The notes below the pieces were generated by a model. That model saw nothing but the letters and a program-made list of their open reading frames with translations, had not been told where the DNA came from and searched no databases. A stretch of DNA of 64,000 nucleotides from RH-AL1 sp964244495 (GTDB lineage Bacteria; Pseudomonadota; Alphaproteobacteria; Rhizobiales; Beijerinckiaceae), in the NCBI GenBank assembly GCA_964244495.1, contig CAXTIU010000005.1, positions 62,001 to 126,000 on the forward strand. The letters run 5' to 3'. A program made the position numbers and the translations under genes. Positions 44,550-53,359 of this stretch are shown here, piece after piece (within the stretch, counting starts at the first letter, position 1; each line of letters begins with the position of its first letter).

Positions 44550-44780
44550 GGTTCGTTCCCTCGGACCGCTTCGGCGCCGGGGTTCGCGGCGGCCGCCGCG
44601 CGTGGGACGGGTCCCGAACGGCGAGCCGGGATGCCGGGCCGGCGCACCGTGCTGACGCAAGAGCGGCGCGATTGCAACCTTTGCGGCGCGCGGCGGCGAT
44701 GGTAACGGGGAATGGACGCGATCACCGACGGACGAATGAGGGACCAGCGCTTGCCGCAATCTCGGGACAGGGAAGCGTCC

Positions 44781-45587
44781 ATGCCGGCGTCGCGCCCGCG
44801 GCCGCTGGTGGCCGGGAACTGGAAGATGAACGGCGTCCGCGCCGACCTGGCCGAGATCGCCGCCATCCGCGACGCCGTCGAGGCGGGCCGGGCCGGCGCC
44901 GCCGAGGTGCTGGTGTGTCCGCCGGCGACCCTGCTGCGCGCCGCCGCCGACCTGGCGCGGGGCTCGTCGCTGAAGGTCGGCGGCCAGGACTGCCACAAGG
45001 CGGGGGCGGGGGCGCATACCGGCGACATCGCGCCGGCCATGCTGCTCGACGCGGGCGCGAGCTACGTCATCCTCGGCCACTCGGAACGTCGCGCGGACCA
45101 TGGCGAGACCAACGTCGCGGTGCGCGCCAAGGCCTTGGCGGCGATGGGGGCGGGCTTGACCGCCATCATCTGCGTCGGCGAGACCAAGGCAGACCGCGAT
45201 GCCGAGCAGGCCCTCGTCGTCGTGCGTCGTCAGCTCCAGGGATCGCTCCCCGTGCAGGCCGGCGCCCGGCGGCTCGTCGTCGCCTACGAGCCGATCTGGG
45301 CGATCGGGACCGGCGTCACGCCGACGCGCGCGGATGTGGGCGAGATGCACGCCTTCATCCGCGCGGAAGTCCGGCGGCTCCTGCCCGAGGGCGGCGACGG
45401 GGTGCGCCTGCTCTACGGCGGCTCGGTCAAGCCGGACAACGCCGCCGGCCTCATGAGCGTCGCCGACGTGAACGGCGCGCTCGTCGGGGGCGCCAGTCTC
45501 AAGGCCCGCGACTTCATGGGGATCGCCGAGGTCTACAAGGCCGAAGCGTCGGGACCGCGAAGCTTCGGGGCCGAGGCTTCGGCGTGA
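44781..45587 (+). CDS. tpiA: Triosephosphate isomerase
   Basis: A 268-residue TIM with AGNWKMNG (Lys) near residue 11, ILGHSERR (His) near 95, AYEPIWAIGTG (Glu) near 168 and LLYGGSVKPDN near 215. It interconverts DHAP and G3P. The ATG at 44781 has AGGGAA seven bases upstream; an earlier ATG at 44712 lacks a site. A short Ser/Ala-rich tail extends past the usual end. It converges with the DUF1330 gene. Confidence 0.95.
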   Translation: MPASRPRPLVAGNWKMNGVRADLAEIAAIRDAVEAGRAGAAEVLVCPPATLLRAAADLARGSSLKVGGQDCHKAGAGAHTGDIAPAMLLDAGASYVILGHSERRADHGETNVAVRAKALAAMGAGLTAIICVGETKADRDAEQALVVVRRQLQGSLPVQAGARRLVVAYEPIWAIGTGVTPTRADVGEMHAFIRAEVRRLLPEGGDGVRLLYGGSVKPDNAAGLMSVADVNGALVGGASLKARDFMGIAEVYKAEASGPRSFGAEASA

Positions 45588-45591
45588 CCCG

Positions 45592-45978
45592 TCAGTTGAG
45601 CTTCTCGACCAGGTAGGTGTCGACGTCGGCCACCTTCTCGCGCGCCGCCTTCAATTCGGCGACTGCCGGCGAGGACAGCCAGTTGCGGGCGTCCTGCGCG
45701 CTGGGGAAGCTGATCACCGAGAGCGTCGACGGCCCGCCGCCGAAGATCGAAGGCACCTTCTCGCGCTTCACGAACTCGCCCTTGAAGTCCTTGAGGCTGT
45801 CGCGGACCTTGGCCGTGAAGGCCGGGAACTTCGCCTCGTCGTGGACCTGGTACTCGTAAAGGACGAAGGCGGTGTCGCTCGCCGGCGCCACTTTCTGCGC
45901 CGATGCCCGGCTCGCGATGGTGGTCGGCACGGCCAGGAGAAGGCCCGTGGCCAAGCCGTAACGGAGGGCCTTGTTCAT
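45592..45978 (-). CDS. DUF1330 domain protein with signal peptide
   Basis: A 128-residue protein. Residues 1-27 are a signal peptide ending ASRASA; the rest has the DUF1330 ferredoxin-like dimer fold pattern (YEYQVHDEAKFPAFTAKV, then SVISFPSAQDARNWLSSP). Most DUF1330 proteins are cytosolic, so export is unusual. Function unknown. Four bases separate its stop from that of tpiA. Confidence 0.8.
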   Translation of the reverse strand: MNKALRYGLATGLLLAVPTTIASRASAQKVAPASDTAFVLYEYQVHDEAKFPAFTAKVRDSLKDFKGEFVKREKVPSIFGGGPSTLSVISFPSAQDARNWLSSPAVAELKAAREKVADVDTYLVEKLN

Positions 45979-46287
45979 CTTTCACTCCCACCAGCGGCGA
46001 ACCGAGCGCTGCCCGCGGCCGACCGTAACGTTCGCGTGAAGGCGGCACAAACGCGAAACGGCCCGCGACACGGTCCGGGCGCGTCCGTTGCATTTCCGTA
46101 TCAGTCGGCGCGGCCGGCGCGGTGGAGCGTCGGGGGCGGCCTGCGGCGGCGGGGAACGCCGCGCCCGACCAATCGCGTTGCGGTCCGGGCGGACTTCTTC
46201 TAGAACGCCGGCTGGGGCTGAGCGCCTCCTCCTCCATCCTCTTGGCGTAGCGCCGCGCGGCGCCGCTTCGCGCGGGTCACTTGTCCG
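45979..46287. other. Divergent intergenic region upstream of secG
   Basis: About 310 bases between the DUF1330 gene (minus) and secG (plus). No reading frame, tRNA or clear promoter boxes are seen. secG has no strong ribosome site directly before its ATG. Confidence 0.45.
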
Positions 46288-46893
46288 ATGCAGACGATAC
46301 TGATCGTTATCCACCTGATGATCGTGGTCGCGCTCGTGGCCGTCGTGCTGCTGCAGCGCTCGGAGGGCGGCGCGCTCGGCGTCGGCGGCGGCAGCGGTTT
46401 CATGACCGGCCGCGGTCAGGCCAACATCCTCACGCGGGCCACGGCGATCCTGGGCACGCTGTTCTTCCTCACCAGCCTCGGCCTGACCCTGCTCGCCAAC
46501 TACGGCGGCGGCAACAGGTCCGTCCTCGAGGGCATCGTCCCGACGAGGGGCGATCAGCCGGCTTCGACGGTCCCGGTCAACGGCACCGTGCTCGACCAGC
46601 TCCGCAGGATCGAGGACCAGCGGGCCAAGCCCGGCGCCGTCCCCGCGCAGGCGAGTCCCGGTCAGGCGCCGCGGTCGACGCGAAGCCCGTCGGCCGCCAC
46701 GCCCCCGACGGCATCGGCCGCGGCGCCGGCGTCGCCTCCCGCGCCCGCCAACGCGACGCCGGTGTCGAAGGCGGCGCCGGTCGAGCCGACCGGCATCCCC
46801 TCGGAGCCGGCCGCCCGCGCGCCGTCCGCCCCCGTGCAGGAAGCCCCTGTGCCGGGCGCCCCGGCCACACCGAACCCGGCGACGGGGAGGTAG
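46288..46893 (+). CDS. secG: Preprotein translocase subunit SecG with long Pro/Ala-rich tail
   Basis: A 201-residue protein. Residues 1-75 are a standard SecG: two membrane spans (ILIVIHLMIVVALVAVVLLQ and ILGTLFFLTSLGLTLLA) flanking the conserved GGGSGFMTGRG loop. Residues from about 110 on are a disordered Ala/Pro/Ser-rich cytosolic or periplasmic tail, longer than in most bacteria. It assists SecYE in protein export. It precedes pyrG on the same strand. Confidence 0.92.
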   Translation: MQTILIVIHLMIVVALVAVVLLQRSEGGALGVGGGSGFMTGRGQANILTRATAILGTLFFLTSLGLTLLANYGGGNRSVLEGIVPTRGDQPASTVPVNGTVLDQLRRIEDQRAKPGAVPAQASPGQAPRSTRSPSAATPPTASAAAPASPPAPANATPVSKAAPVEPTGIPSEPAARAPSAPVQEAPVPGAPATPNPATGR

Positions 46894-47018
46894 TCGCCGA
46901 CGGGTCACGCCGTTTCGACGACGGTGGGGCGCCGGCGGCCGTTGGCCTTAAGGATGTTCGAAGTCTTCCACACGAGCATAGCGCCCGTGTCTCATTTGCA
47001 CTCGGCAATCGCCGTGAA

Positions 47019-47031
47019 AGCCTTTAAGGCT
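47019..47031 (+). promoter_or_regulatory. Palindrome just upstream of pyrG
   Basis: AGCCTTTAAGGCT is a 13-base palindrome ending eight bases before the pyrG ATG, and its AAGG may be the ribosome site. It could be a regulatory site or small hairpin that affects pyrG translation. Confidence 0.35.
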
Positions 47032-47039
47032 CGCGGCCC

Positions 47040-48668
47040 ATGGCGCGGTACATCTTCATCACCGGCGGCGTGGTCTCCTCGCTCGGCAAGGGCCTCGCGT
47101 CCGCCGCCCTCGGGGCCCTCCTTCAGGCCCGTGGCTACACGGTCAGGCTCCGCAAGCTCGATCCCTACCTCAACATCGATCCCGGCACGATGAGCCCGTA
47201 CCAGCACGGCGAGGTCTTCGTCACCGACGACGGCGCCGAGACCGACCTCGACCTCGGCCACTACGAGCGTTTCACCGGGCGTCCCGCCGTGCAGGCCGAC
47301 AACATCACCACCGGCCGCATCTACCAGGACATCATCGCCAAGGAGCGCCGCGGCGACTACCTCGGCGCGACCGTCCAGGTCGTTCCCCACGTGACCAACG
47401 CCATCAAGGACTTCGCGCTGTCGGGCAACGAGCCCTACGACTTCGTCCTCGTCGAGATCGGCGGCACGGTGGGCGACATCGAGGGCCTGCCGTTCTTCGA
47501 GGCGATCCGCCAGCTCGGCAACGAGCTGCCGCGCGGCCACGTCATCTACGTGCACCTGACCCTGCTGCCGTTCATCCCGTCCGCCGGCGAACTGAAGACC
47601 AAGCCGACGCAGCACAGCGTCAAGGAGCTGCGATCGATCGGCATCCAGCCCGACATCCTGCTGTGCCGCAGCGACCGGCCGATCCCGGCCGAGGAGCGCC
47701 GCAAGCTCGGCCTGTTCTGCAACGTCCGCGAAACCGCCGTGATCGAGGCGCGCGACGTGCAATCGATCTACGACGTGCCCATGGCCTACCATACGGCCGG
47801 GCTCGACCGCGAGGTGCTGGCCGCCTTCGGCATCGAGCCGGCGCCCAAGCCCAACATGACGCGCTGGAACGCGGTGACGGAGCGGCTGCGCAACACCGAC
47901 GGCGAGGTGACGATCGCGATCGTCGGCAAGTACACGGGCATGAAGGACGCCTACAAGTCGCTGATCGAGGCGCTGACCCATGGCGGACTGGCGAACAGGG
48001 TGGGGGTCCGCCTCGACTGGATCGAGTCCGAGATCTTCGAGGGCAGCGATCCCGCGCCCCACCTCGATCACGTCAACGGCATCCTGGTGCCGGGCGGCTT
48101 CGGGCAGCGGGGCGCGGAGGGCAAGATCCTCGCCGCCCGCTTCGCCCGCGAGCGCCGCGTCCCCTATTTCGGGATCTGCTTCGGCATGCAGATGGCGGTG
48201 ATCGAGGCGGCGCGCGCCCTGTCGGGCATCGCGCAAGCGAACTCGACCGAGTTCGGCGCCACCTCCGAGCCGGTCGTCGGCCTCCTCACGGAGTGGATGC
48301 GCGGCAACGAGCGGCAGATTCGCGAGCGGGAGGGGGACAAGGGCGGCACCATGCGCCTCGGCGCCTACAAGGCCAGGCTCAAGGAAGGCTCGCGGATCGC
48401 CGGCATCTACAAGGACACCGAGATCTCCGAGCGTCACCGCCACCGCTACGAGGTCAACACGGCCTACCGCGTGACGCTCGAGGAGCACGGGCTCTCCTTC
48501 GCCGGCATGTCGCCGGACGGTCTGCTGCCGGAAACGGTCGAGTACGTCGACCACCCCTGGTTCATCGGCGTGCAATACCACCCTGAACTCAAGTCACGGC
48601 CGTTCGAGCCGCATCCGCTGTTCGCCAGCTTCATCGCCGCCGCGAAGGAACAGAGCCGGCTGGTGTGA
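47040..48668 (+). CDS. pyrG: CTP synthase
   Basis: A 542-residue enzyme. The N-terminal synthetase domain begins YIFITGGVVSSLGKGL with the P-loop-like SSLGKGL; LRKLDPYLNIDPGTMSP and DDGAETDLDLGHYERF follow. The glutaminase domain has the catalytic Cys in FGICFGMQ near residue 381 and His/Glu in QYHPEL near 517. It makes CTP from UTP and glutamine. Confidence 0.97.
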   Translation: MARYIFITGGVVSSLGKGLASAALGALLQARGYTVRLRKLDPYLNIDPGTMSPYQHGEVFVTDDGAETDLDLGHYERFTGRPAVQADNITTGRIYQDIIAKERRGDYLGATVQVVPHVTNAIKDFALSGNEPYDFVLVEIGGTVGDIEGLPFFEAIRQLGNELPRGHVIYVHLTLLPFIPSAGELKTKPTQHSVKELRSIGIQPDILLCRSDRPIPAEERRKLGLFCNVRETAVIEARDVQSIYDVPMAYHTAGLDREVLAAFGIEPAPKPNMTRWNAVTERLRNTDGEVTIAIVGKYTGMKDAYKSLIEALTHGGLANRVGVRLDWIESEIFEGSDPAPHLDHVNGILVPGGFGQRGAEGKILAARFARERRVPYFGICFGMQMAVIEAARALSGIAQANSTEFGATSEPVVGLLTEWMRGNERQIREREGDKGGTMRLGAYKARLKEGSRIAGIYKDTEISERHRHRYEVNTAYRVTLEEHGLSFAGMSPDGLLPETVEYVDHPWFIGVQYHPELKSRPFEPHPLFASFIAAAKEQSRLV

Positions 48669-48704
48669 CCGACGAGCGGCCCGCCGGCGACCCGACGCTG
48701 GTGG

Positions 48705-50396
48705 CTACTCCGCGGCGACCAGCAGTCCGGCGCGCGCCACGTCGGCGTCCGACTGCCTGGGCCTCGCGGGGTCGAGCCCGGCATCGATCTCCGCGATGCG
48801 GCGATCCATGTCGGCGATGACGAAGCGCGTGAAGCGCCCGACGTGCAGGTACATGACGATGTTCATCGTCACGAACTCGATGGCGCGGGGATTGCGCAGC
48901 AGCACGAAGACCATGAAGCGCCAGAACGGCACGGTCATGTCGCGCCGGCGCAGCGTGATCTCGGCGGCGACGCCGGCGAAGACACGGAGGTTGCGCAACC
49001 AGTGCCGGGCATTGAAGCGCACGGGGAGGCGCGGCCGCACGAGCTTGCCGGTCATGCGGCGCAGGCGGCCGAAGAAAGCGTCGGCCGACTGGACGTCGAC
49101 CAGCACGGTCCGGTAGTCGAGGAGGATGTCGCGGCGGGGCCGCAGCGTCTTGAAGTTGAGTCCCGTCGTGCATTGGTCGCCGCTGCCCTCGGGCGCCTGC
49201 GACCAACCCTCCAGGCTCCGCCCTTCCTTCTCGATCCGTCGCTGAAGCTGCGTGTTCGGCAAGACCGTCAGCAACCCGATCATCGCGATGGGGATGTTCG
49301 TATCCTCGATCGTCTTGGTCATCGCGGCCGCGACGCCGTCCTTCTCGGTATCGAAGCCGACGATGAAACCGGCGATCGCGTAGATGCCGGCCGCGTAGAT
49401 GCGGTTGACGCTGTCGGCGATGCTGCGCCGGGTGTTCTGCTTCTTCTGCATCGCGACCAGCGTCTCGGTGTCGCCGCTCTCGATGCCCATGAACACCACG
49501 AAGAAGTTCGCGTCGCGCATCATCGCGAGCAGTTCCTCGTCGTCGGCCAGGTTCAGCGAGGCTTCGGTGGAGAACATGAAGGGGTAGCCGCGCGCCTGCT
49601 GCCAGGCCTTCAGCTCGGGCAGGAATTTCTTCAACGACTTCTTGTTGCCGATCAGGTTGTCGTCCACGAAGTCGACGTGGCCGCGATGGCCGAGTTCGAG
49701 GAGCCGGTCGAGTTCGGCGAGGATCTGTGGCGTCGTCTTGGTGCGCGGCACGCGCCCGTAGAGTTCGATGATGTCGCAGAACTCGCAGTTGAACGGGCAG
49801 CCGCGCGAGAACTGCACGCCGATGTAGAGGTAGTCCTTGCAGTCGATCAGGTCCCATCGCGGGACCGGCGTGGTGGTGACGTCGGCCTTGAACTTCTCCG
49901 CCGCGAAGCGTCCGCTCCGCTTGCCCCCGCGCCACGCGTCGATGAAGGCGTCGAGGATGCCTTCGGCCTCGCCCAGCACGAGGAAGTCGGCGCGCTCGTA
50001 GAGGTCCGGCCGGGAGGTGGCGTCGGGTCCGCCGACGCAAACGGGGACGCCCGCGTCGCGGCACCGTTCGATGACGACCAGCGCGTGATCCGCCTGCGGC
50101 AGCATCCCGCCCGTCATGACGAGGTCCGCCCAGGCGAGATCCGCGTCGTTCAACGTTTCGGCGTTGCAGTTGACGAGCCGGCAGCGCCACGACTTCGGCA
50201 ACATGGCCGCGACGGTGAGCAGCCCGAGGGGAGGGGACGGCGCGCGCGCGCCCGAGATGTCGCAGGCGTCCTGCAGCGCCCAGAACGAGTTCGGATTGAA
50301 GCGGGGGAACACGAGGAGCACGTTCACGGGGGAGTCCCCGCTGCCGGCCAGAGGGTCAAGGTGTCCATGGTCGGCGTTCGGCTGCGTGACGCTCAT
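48705..50396 (-). CDS. B12-binding radical SAM protein with DUF4070-type C-terminus
   Basis: A 563-residue paralogue of the HpnP-type enzyme at 36075. It has a cobalamin-binding N-terminal domain (VNVLLVFPRFNPNSFW near 24; VCVGGPDATSRP near 119), a radical SAM core with Cys200, Cys204 and Cys207 in GCPFNCEFCDI, and a DUF4070-like tail. The N-terminal motif FPRFNPNSFW differs from the FPHYEPSFG of the first copy, so the substrate is probably different. The start at 50396 is the first ATG giving a normal N-terminus. It follows queF on the same strand. Product unknown; a methyl transfer to a lipid or other unactivated carbon is likely. Confidence 0.82.
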   Translation of the reverse strand: MSVTQPNADHGHLDPLAGSGDSPVNVLLVFPRFNPNSFWALQDACDISGARAPSPPLGLLTVAAMLPKSWRCRLVNCNAETLNDADLAWADLVMTGGMLPQADHALVVIERCRDAGVPVCVGGPDATSRPDLYERADFLVLGEAEGILDAFIDAWRGGKRSGRFAAEKFKADVTTTPVPRWDLIDCKDYLYIGVQFSRGCPFNCEFCDIIELYGRVPRTKTTPQILAELDRLLELGHRGHVDFVDDNLIGNKKSLKKFLPELKAWQQARGYPFMFSTEASLNLADDEELLAMMRDANFFVVFMGIESGDTETLVAMQKKQNTRRSIADSVNRIYAAGIYAIAGFIVGFDTEKDGVAAAMTKTIEDTNIPIAMIGLLTVLPNTQLQRRIEKEGRSLEGWSQAPEGSGDQCTTGLNFKTLRPRRDILLDYRTVLVDVQSADAFFGRLRRMTGKLVRPRLPVRFNARHWLRNLRVFAGVAAEITLRRRDMTVPFWRFMVFVLLRNPRAIEFVTMNIVMYLHVGRFTRFVIADMDRRIAEIDAGLDPARPRQSDADVARAGLLVAAE

Positions 50397-50522
50397 CGTG
50401 ATTGTTGGCCTTGGTTGCCGTGCCCCGCGCTTACCTCGCGATGCCGCGACCTTGCGCCGGCGTGGAACCGAACACAAGCTGTGCCGGAGCGGCTCGACCC
50501 TCCTTCGTCGTCGCGGCGAGCC

Positions 50523-50999
50523 TCAGCCCCGGCCACGATAGGTCGGCACGCCCTGGTCCGGCACCCAGAGCCCGGCCGGCGCCGGAGCGGTCTGCCAGAA
50601 CACGTCGATGGGGATGCCGCCGCGCGGGTACCAGTAGCCGCCGATCCGCAGCCAGGTGGGCGCGAGCAGCGCCACGAGGTCCTTGCCGATGCGGACCGTG
50701 CAATCCTCGTGGAACGCGCCGTGGTTGCGGTAGGCGCCGAGGTAAAGCTTCAGCGACTTCGATTCGACCAGCCACGCGTCAGGCAGGTAGTCGATGACGA
50801 GATGGGCGAAATCGGGTTGTCCCGTGACCGGGCACAGCGAGGTGAATTCCGGTGCCGTGAACCGCGCGAGGTAGGCGGTGCCGGGATGAGGATTGGGAAC
50901 GCGCGCGAGCCGCGCCTCACCGGGCGACGCCGGCAGGGCGGCGTGACGTCCGAGGGCGCCGTCATCATCACGGGCAGGGTTGTCGTTCGGAGTGGCCAT
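50523..50999 (-). CDS. queF: NADPH-dependent 7-cyano-7-deazaguanine reductase
   Basis: A 158-residue type I (unimodular) QueF. The catalytic Cys56 is in EFTSLCPVTG and Asp63 in QPDFAHL; the QueF motif ESKSLKLYLGAYRNHGAFHE near residue 78 binds NADPH. It reduces preQ0 to preQ1 in queuosine synthesis. Other queuosine genes are not in the window. It lies 12 bases after an exported protein gene. Confidence 0.95.
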   Translation of the reverse strand: MATPNDNPARDDDGALGRHAALPASPGEARLARVPNPHPGTAYLARFTAPEFTSLCPVTGQPDFAHLVIDYLPDAWLVESKSLKLYLGAYRNHGAFHEDCTVRIGKDLVALLAPTWLRIGGYWYPRGGIPIDVFWQTAPAPAGLWVPDQGVPTYRGRG

Positions 51000-51011
51000 G
51001 ACGACCCTGTC

Positions 51012-51827
51012 TCACGGGTCGGTCGCGGCGGCAACAGGCCCTTGCTTGGCACCGAGCCTCGCGACGCGCGAACCGACGGCGCGCCGACCGTTGGCAACCG
51101 GCGCCGCTCCCTTCATCGTCGACCATGACCCCGGCAACCTGTCCTGGATGGCGGCGACGCGGGCTTTCCGCGCGGCCCAGAAGTCCGCACTCGACATGCG
51201 CGAGCCGGGCAGGGGCGCGGCGAAGACCGGTACGCTGCCGGACGGTGCCGTCGCGATGGGGATCGGTCCGACCTGGGCGAACCCGCGGGCCTGCGTCGCG
51301 ATCAGCAGCGCGCATTCGGCGCCGGTCAGGGCGGTCGCGACGACCTCGTCGGGACCGACGAGCCGGCTCTTGGTGTAGGCCTCGCAGGGCAGCGCGCCCT
51401 TCGTCTGCCACACGGTCGCCAGGGTGGTCGTCCTCTGCGCGACGTTGGCGTCGGGGTCGGCAAGGCGCCACCGGTCGGCGAAGACGTTGTCCATCGCCGC
51501 CGTGCCGCCGCTGATCGCCATGGCCGCGGGCGTGTCGGGTCCCGCCAGCCGCGTCGGATCGTAGATCGGTTCGATGCGCAGGACGGCGTCGATCAGCTCC
51601 GGCGCGAGCGCCGCCGTCTTCTCCGCCTGGCTCAGGCGGCGGTCGAACAACGGCTTCGCCCACGTGAGCGCGTCGCCGCCGGGCGGACCGTGCCGCCGCA
51701 AAGGCGCGACAACGGCGAAGAGCACCGGCGTCGACGCCCCGGTGACGGGCGGAAGCCGGTCCGCTCGCGCCGGCGTCGCGAGGCTTGCGATGAGCGCCAC
51801 CGCGCCGACGTGAGCGAGCTTCACCAT
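51012..51827 (-). CDS. Exported protein of unknown function
   Basis: A 271-residue protein with a clear signal peptide (VGAVALIASLATPARA, cleavage near residue 22). The mature part has WAKPLFDRRLSQAEKTAALAPELIDA and later CEAYTKSRLVGPDEVVATALTGAECALLI, two Cys that may pair. No catalytic motif or named family is recognised. It may share a transcript with queF, though a functional link is not obvious. ATG at 51827 is chosen because the signal peptide starts there; the frame continues upstream without coding character. Confidence 0.65.
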   Translation of the reverse strand: MVKLAHVGAVALIASLATPARADRLPPVTGASTPVLFAVVAPLRRHGPPGGDALTWAKPLFDRRLSQAEKTAALAPELIDAVLRIEPIYDPTRLAGPDTPAAMAISGGTAAMDNVFADRWRLADPDANVAQRTTTLATVWQTKGALPCEAYTKSRLVGPDEVVATALTGAECALLIATQARGFAQVGPIPIATAPSGSVPVFAAPLPGSRMSSADFWAARKARVAAIQDRLPGSWSTMKGAAPVANGRRAVGSRVARLGAKQGPVAAATDP

Positions 51828-52054
51828 AATCCGACGTTCCGGAAGCCGTGCCTCTTCCTGCCGGGCACGCCGTTCCGTTACGGATGGATGGCGGCGCGAG
51901 CGAGGCAAGCGCCGCCGCGCGCCGGATGTCCCGGGTCCACTCGAGAGAAAATGCGGGGCCGTGGTCCTCCAACAACGCTTTTCGCACGCCTGCCTTGAGC
52001 GTAGGCTTCGGCGGTACACCCAGCGTGCGAACGCGAAAGACGTTAGGACCCGCC

Positions 52055-53338
52055 ATGACGGCCATCGCCGATATCGTTGCCCGTGAGATCCTCGACAGCC
52101 GGGGCAACCCGACGATCGAGGTCGACGTGACCCTGGAGGATGGGTCGATGGGGCGGGCGGCCGTCCCGTCGGGCGCGTCGACCGGCGCCCACGAGGCGGT
52201 CGAGCTGCGCGACGGCAACAAGCGCCGCTACGGCGGCAAGGGCGTGCAGAAGGCCTGCGACAGCGTCAACCGCGACATCTTCGACGCGATCGGCGGTTAC
52301 GACGCCGAGGATCAGGTTCACATCGACGAAACGATGGTCGCGCTCGACGGCACGCCCAACAAGGGCAGGCTCGGCGCCAACGCCATCCTCGGCGTCTCGC
52401 TCGCCTGCGCCAAGGCGGCGGCGGACGTCGTCGGCCTGCCGCTTTACCGCTACGTCGGCGGCACCCAGGCGCGCACGCTGCCGGTGCCGATGATGAACAT
52501 CATCAACGGGGGCGCCCACGCCGACAACCCGATCGACTTCCAGGAGTTCATGATCATGCCGGTCGGCGCTCATTCCCTCGCCGAGGGGGTGCGCTACGGG
52601 GCCGAGGTCTTCCACGCCTTGAAGAGCGCGCTGAAGAAGGCCGGCCATAACACCAACGTCGGCGACGAGGGCGGCTTCGCGCCGAACCTGCCGTCCGCCG
52701 AGGCGGCGCTCGACTTCTGCCTGCAGGCGATCGAGGCGGCCGGCTTCAAGCCCGGCGAGGACATCGGCCTCGCCCTCGACTGCGCGGTGACCGACTGGTT
52801 CAAGGATGGCGCCTACCATTACGAGGGCGAGGGCACCGTGCGCCCGATCGAGGCTCAGGTGGACTATCTCGCCAAGCTCGTCGCCGCCTACCCGATCCTC
52901 AGCGTCGAGGACGGCATGGCCGAGGACGACTGGGATGGCTGGAAGCTGCTGACCGAGCGCATCGGCAGCCGGGTCCAGCTCGTCGGCGATGATCTCTTCG
53001 TCACCAACACCCAGCGCTTGGCGAAGGGGATCGAGATGGGCGTCGCCAATTCCATCCTGATCAAGGTCAACCAGATCGGCACGCTCACGGAGACGCTCGC
53101 CGCCGTCGAGATGGGGCATCGCGCCGGTTACACCGCGGTCATGTCGCATCGCTCCGGCGAGACGGAGGATTCAACCATCGCGGACCTCGCGGTGGCGACG
53201 AATTGCGGGCAGATCAAGACCGGCTCGCTTTCGCGTTCCGACCGGATCGCCAAGTACAACCAGCTCATCCGCATCGAGGAGGAGCTGAGCACCACGGCGG
53301 TCTACGCCGGGCGCGCGGCGCTCAAGGCGCGCGCGTAG
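52055..53338 (+). CDS. eno: Enolase
   Basis: A 427-residue enolase. It starts AIADIVAREILDSRGNPTIEVD; the catalytic Glu and metal ligands appear in GDEGGFAPNL, VEDGMAEDDWDGW, LVGDDLFVTN (Asp) and KVNQIGTLTE (Lys), then SHRSGETEDS. AGGA lies seven bases before the ATG. It converts 2-phosphoglycerate to PEP. It converges with ppc, 21 bases between stops, and their products are linked: PEP from enolase is the PEP carboxylase substrate. Confidence 0.97.
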   Translation: MTAIADIVAREILDSRGNPTIEVDVTLEDGSMGRAAVPSGASTGAHEAVELRDGNKRRYGGKGVQKACDSVNRDIFDAIGGYDAEDQVHIDETMVALDGTPNKGRLGANAILGVSLACAKAAADVVGLPLYRYVGGTQARTLPVPMMNIINGGAHADNPIDFQEFMIMPVGAHSLAEGVRYGAEVFHALKSALKKAGHNTNVGDEGGFAPNLPSAEAALDFCLQAIEAAGFKPGEDIGLALDCAVTDWFKDGAYHYEGEGTVRPIEAQVDYLAKLVAAYPILSVEDGMAEDDWDGWKLLTERIGSRVQLVGDDLFVTNTQRLAKGIEMGVANSILIKVNQIGTLTETLAAVEMGHRAGYTAVMSHRSGETEDSTIADLAVATNCGQIKTGSLSRSDRIAKYNQLIRIEEELSTTAVYAGRAALKARA

Positions 53339-53359
53339 GGCAAGTCCGCCGGATCGGCG

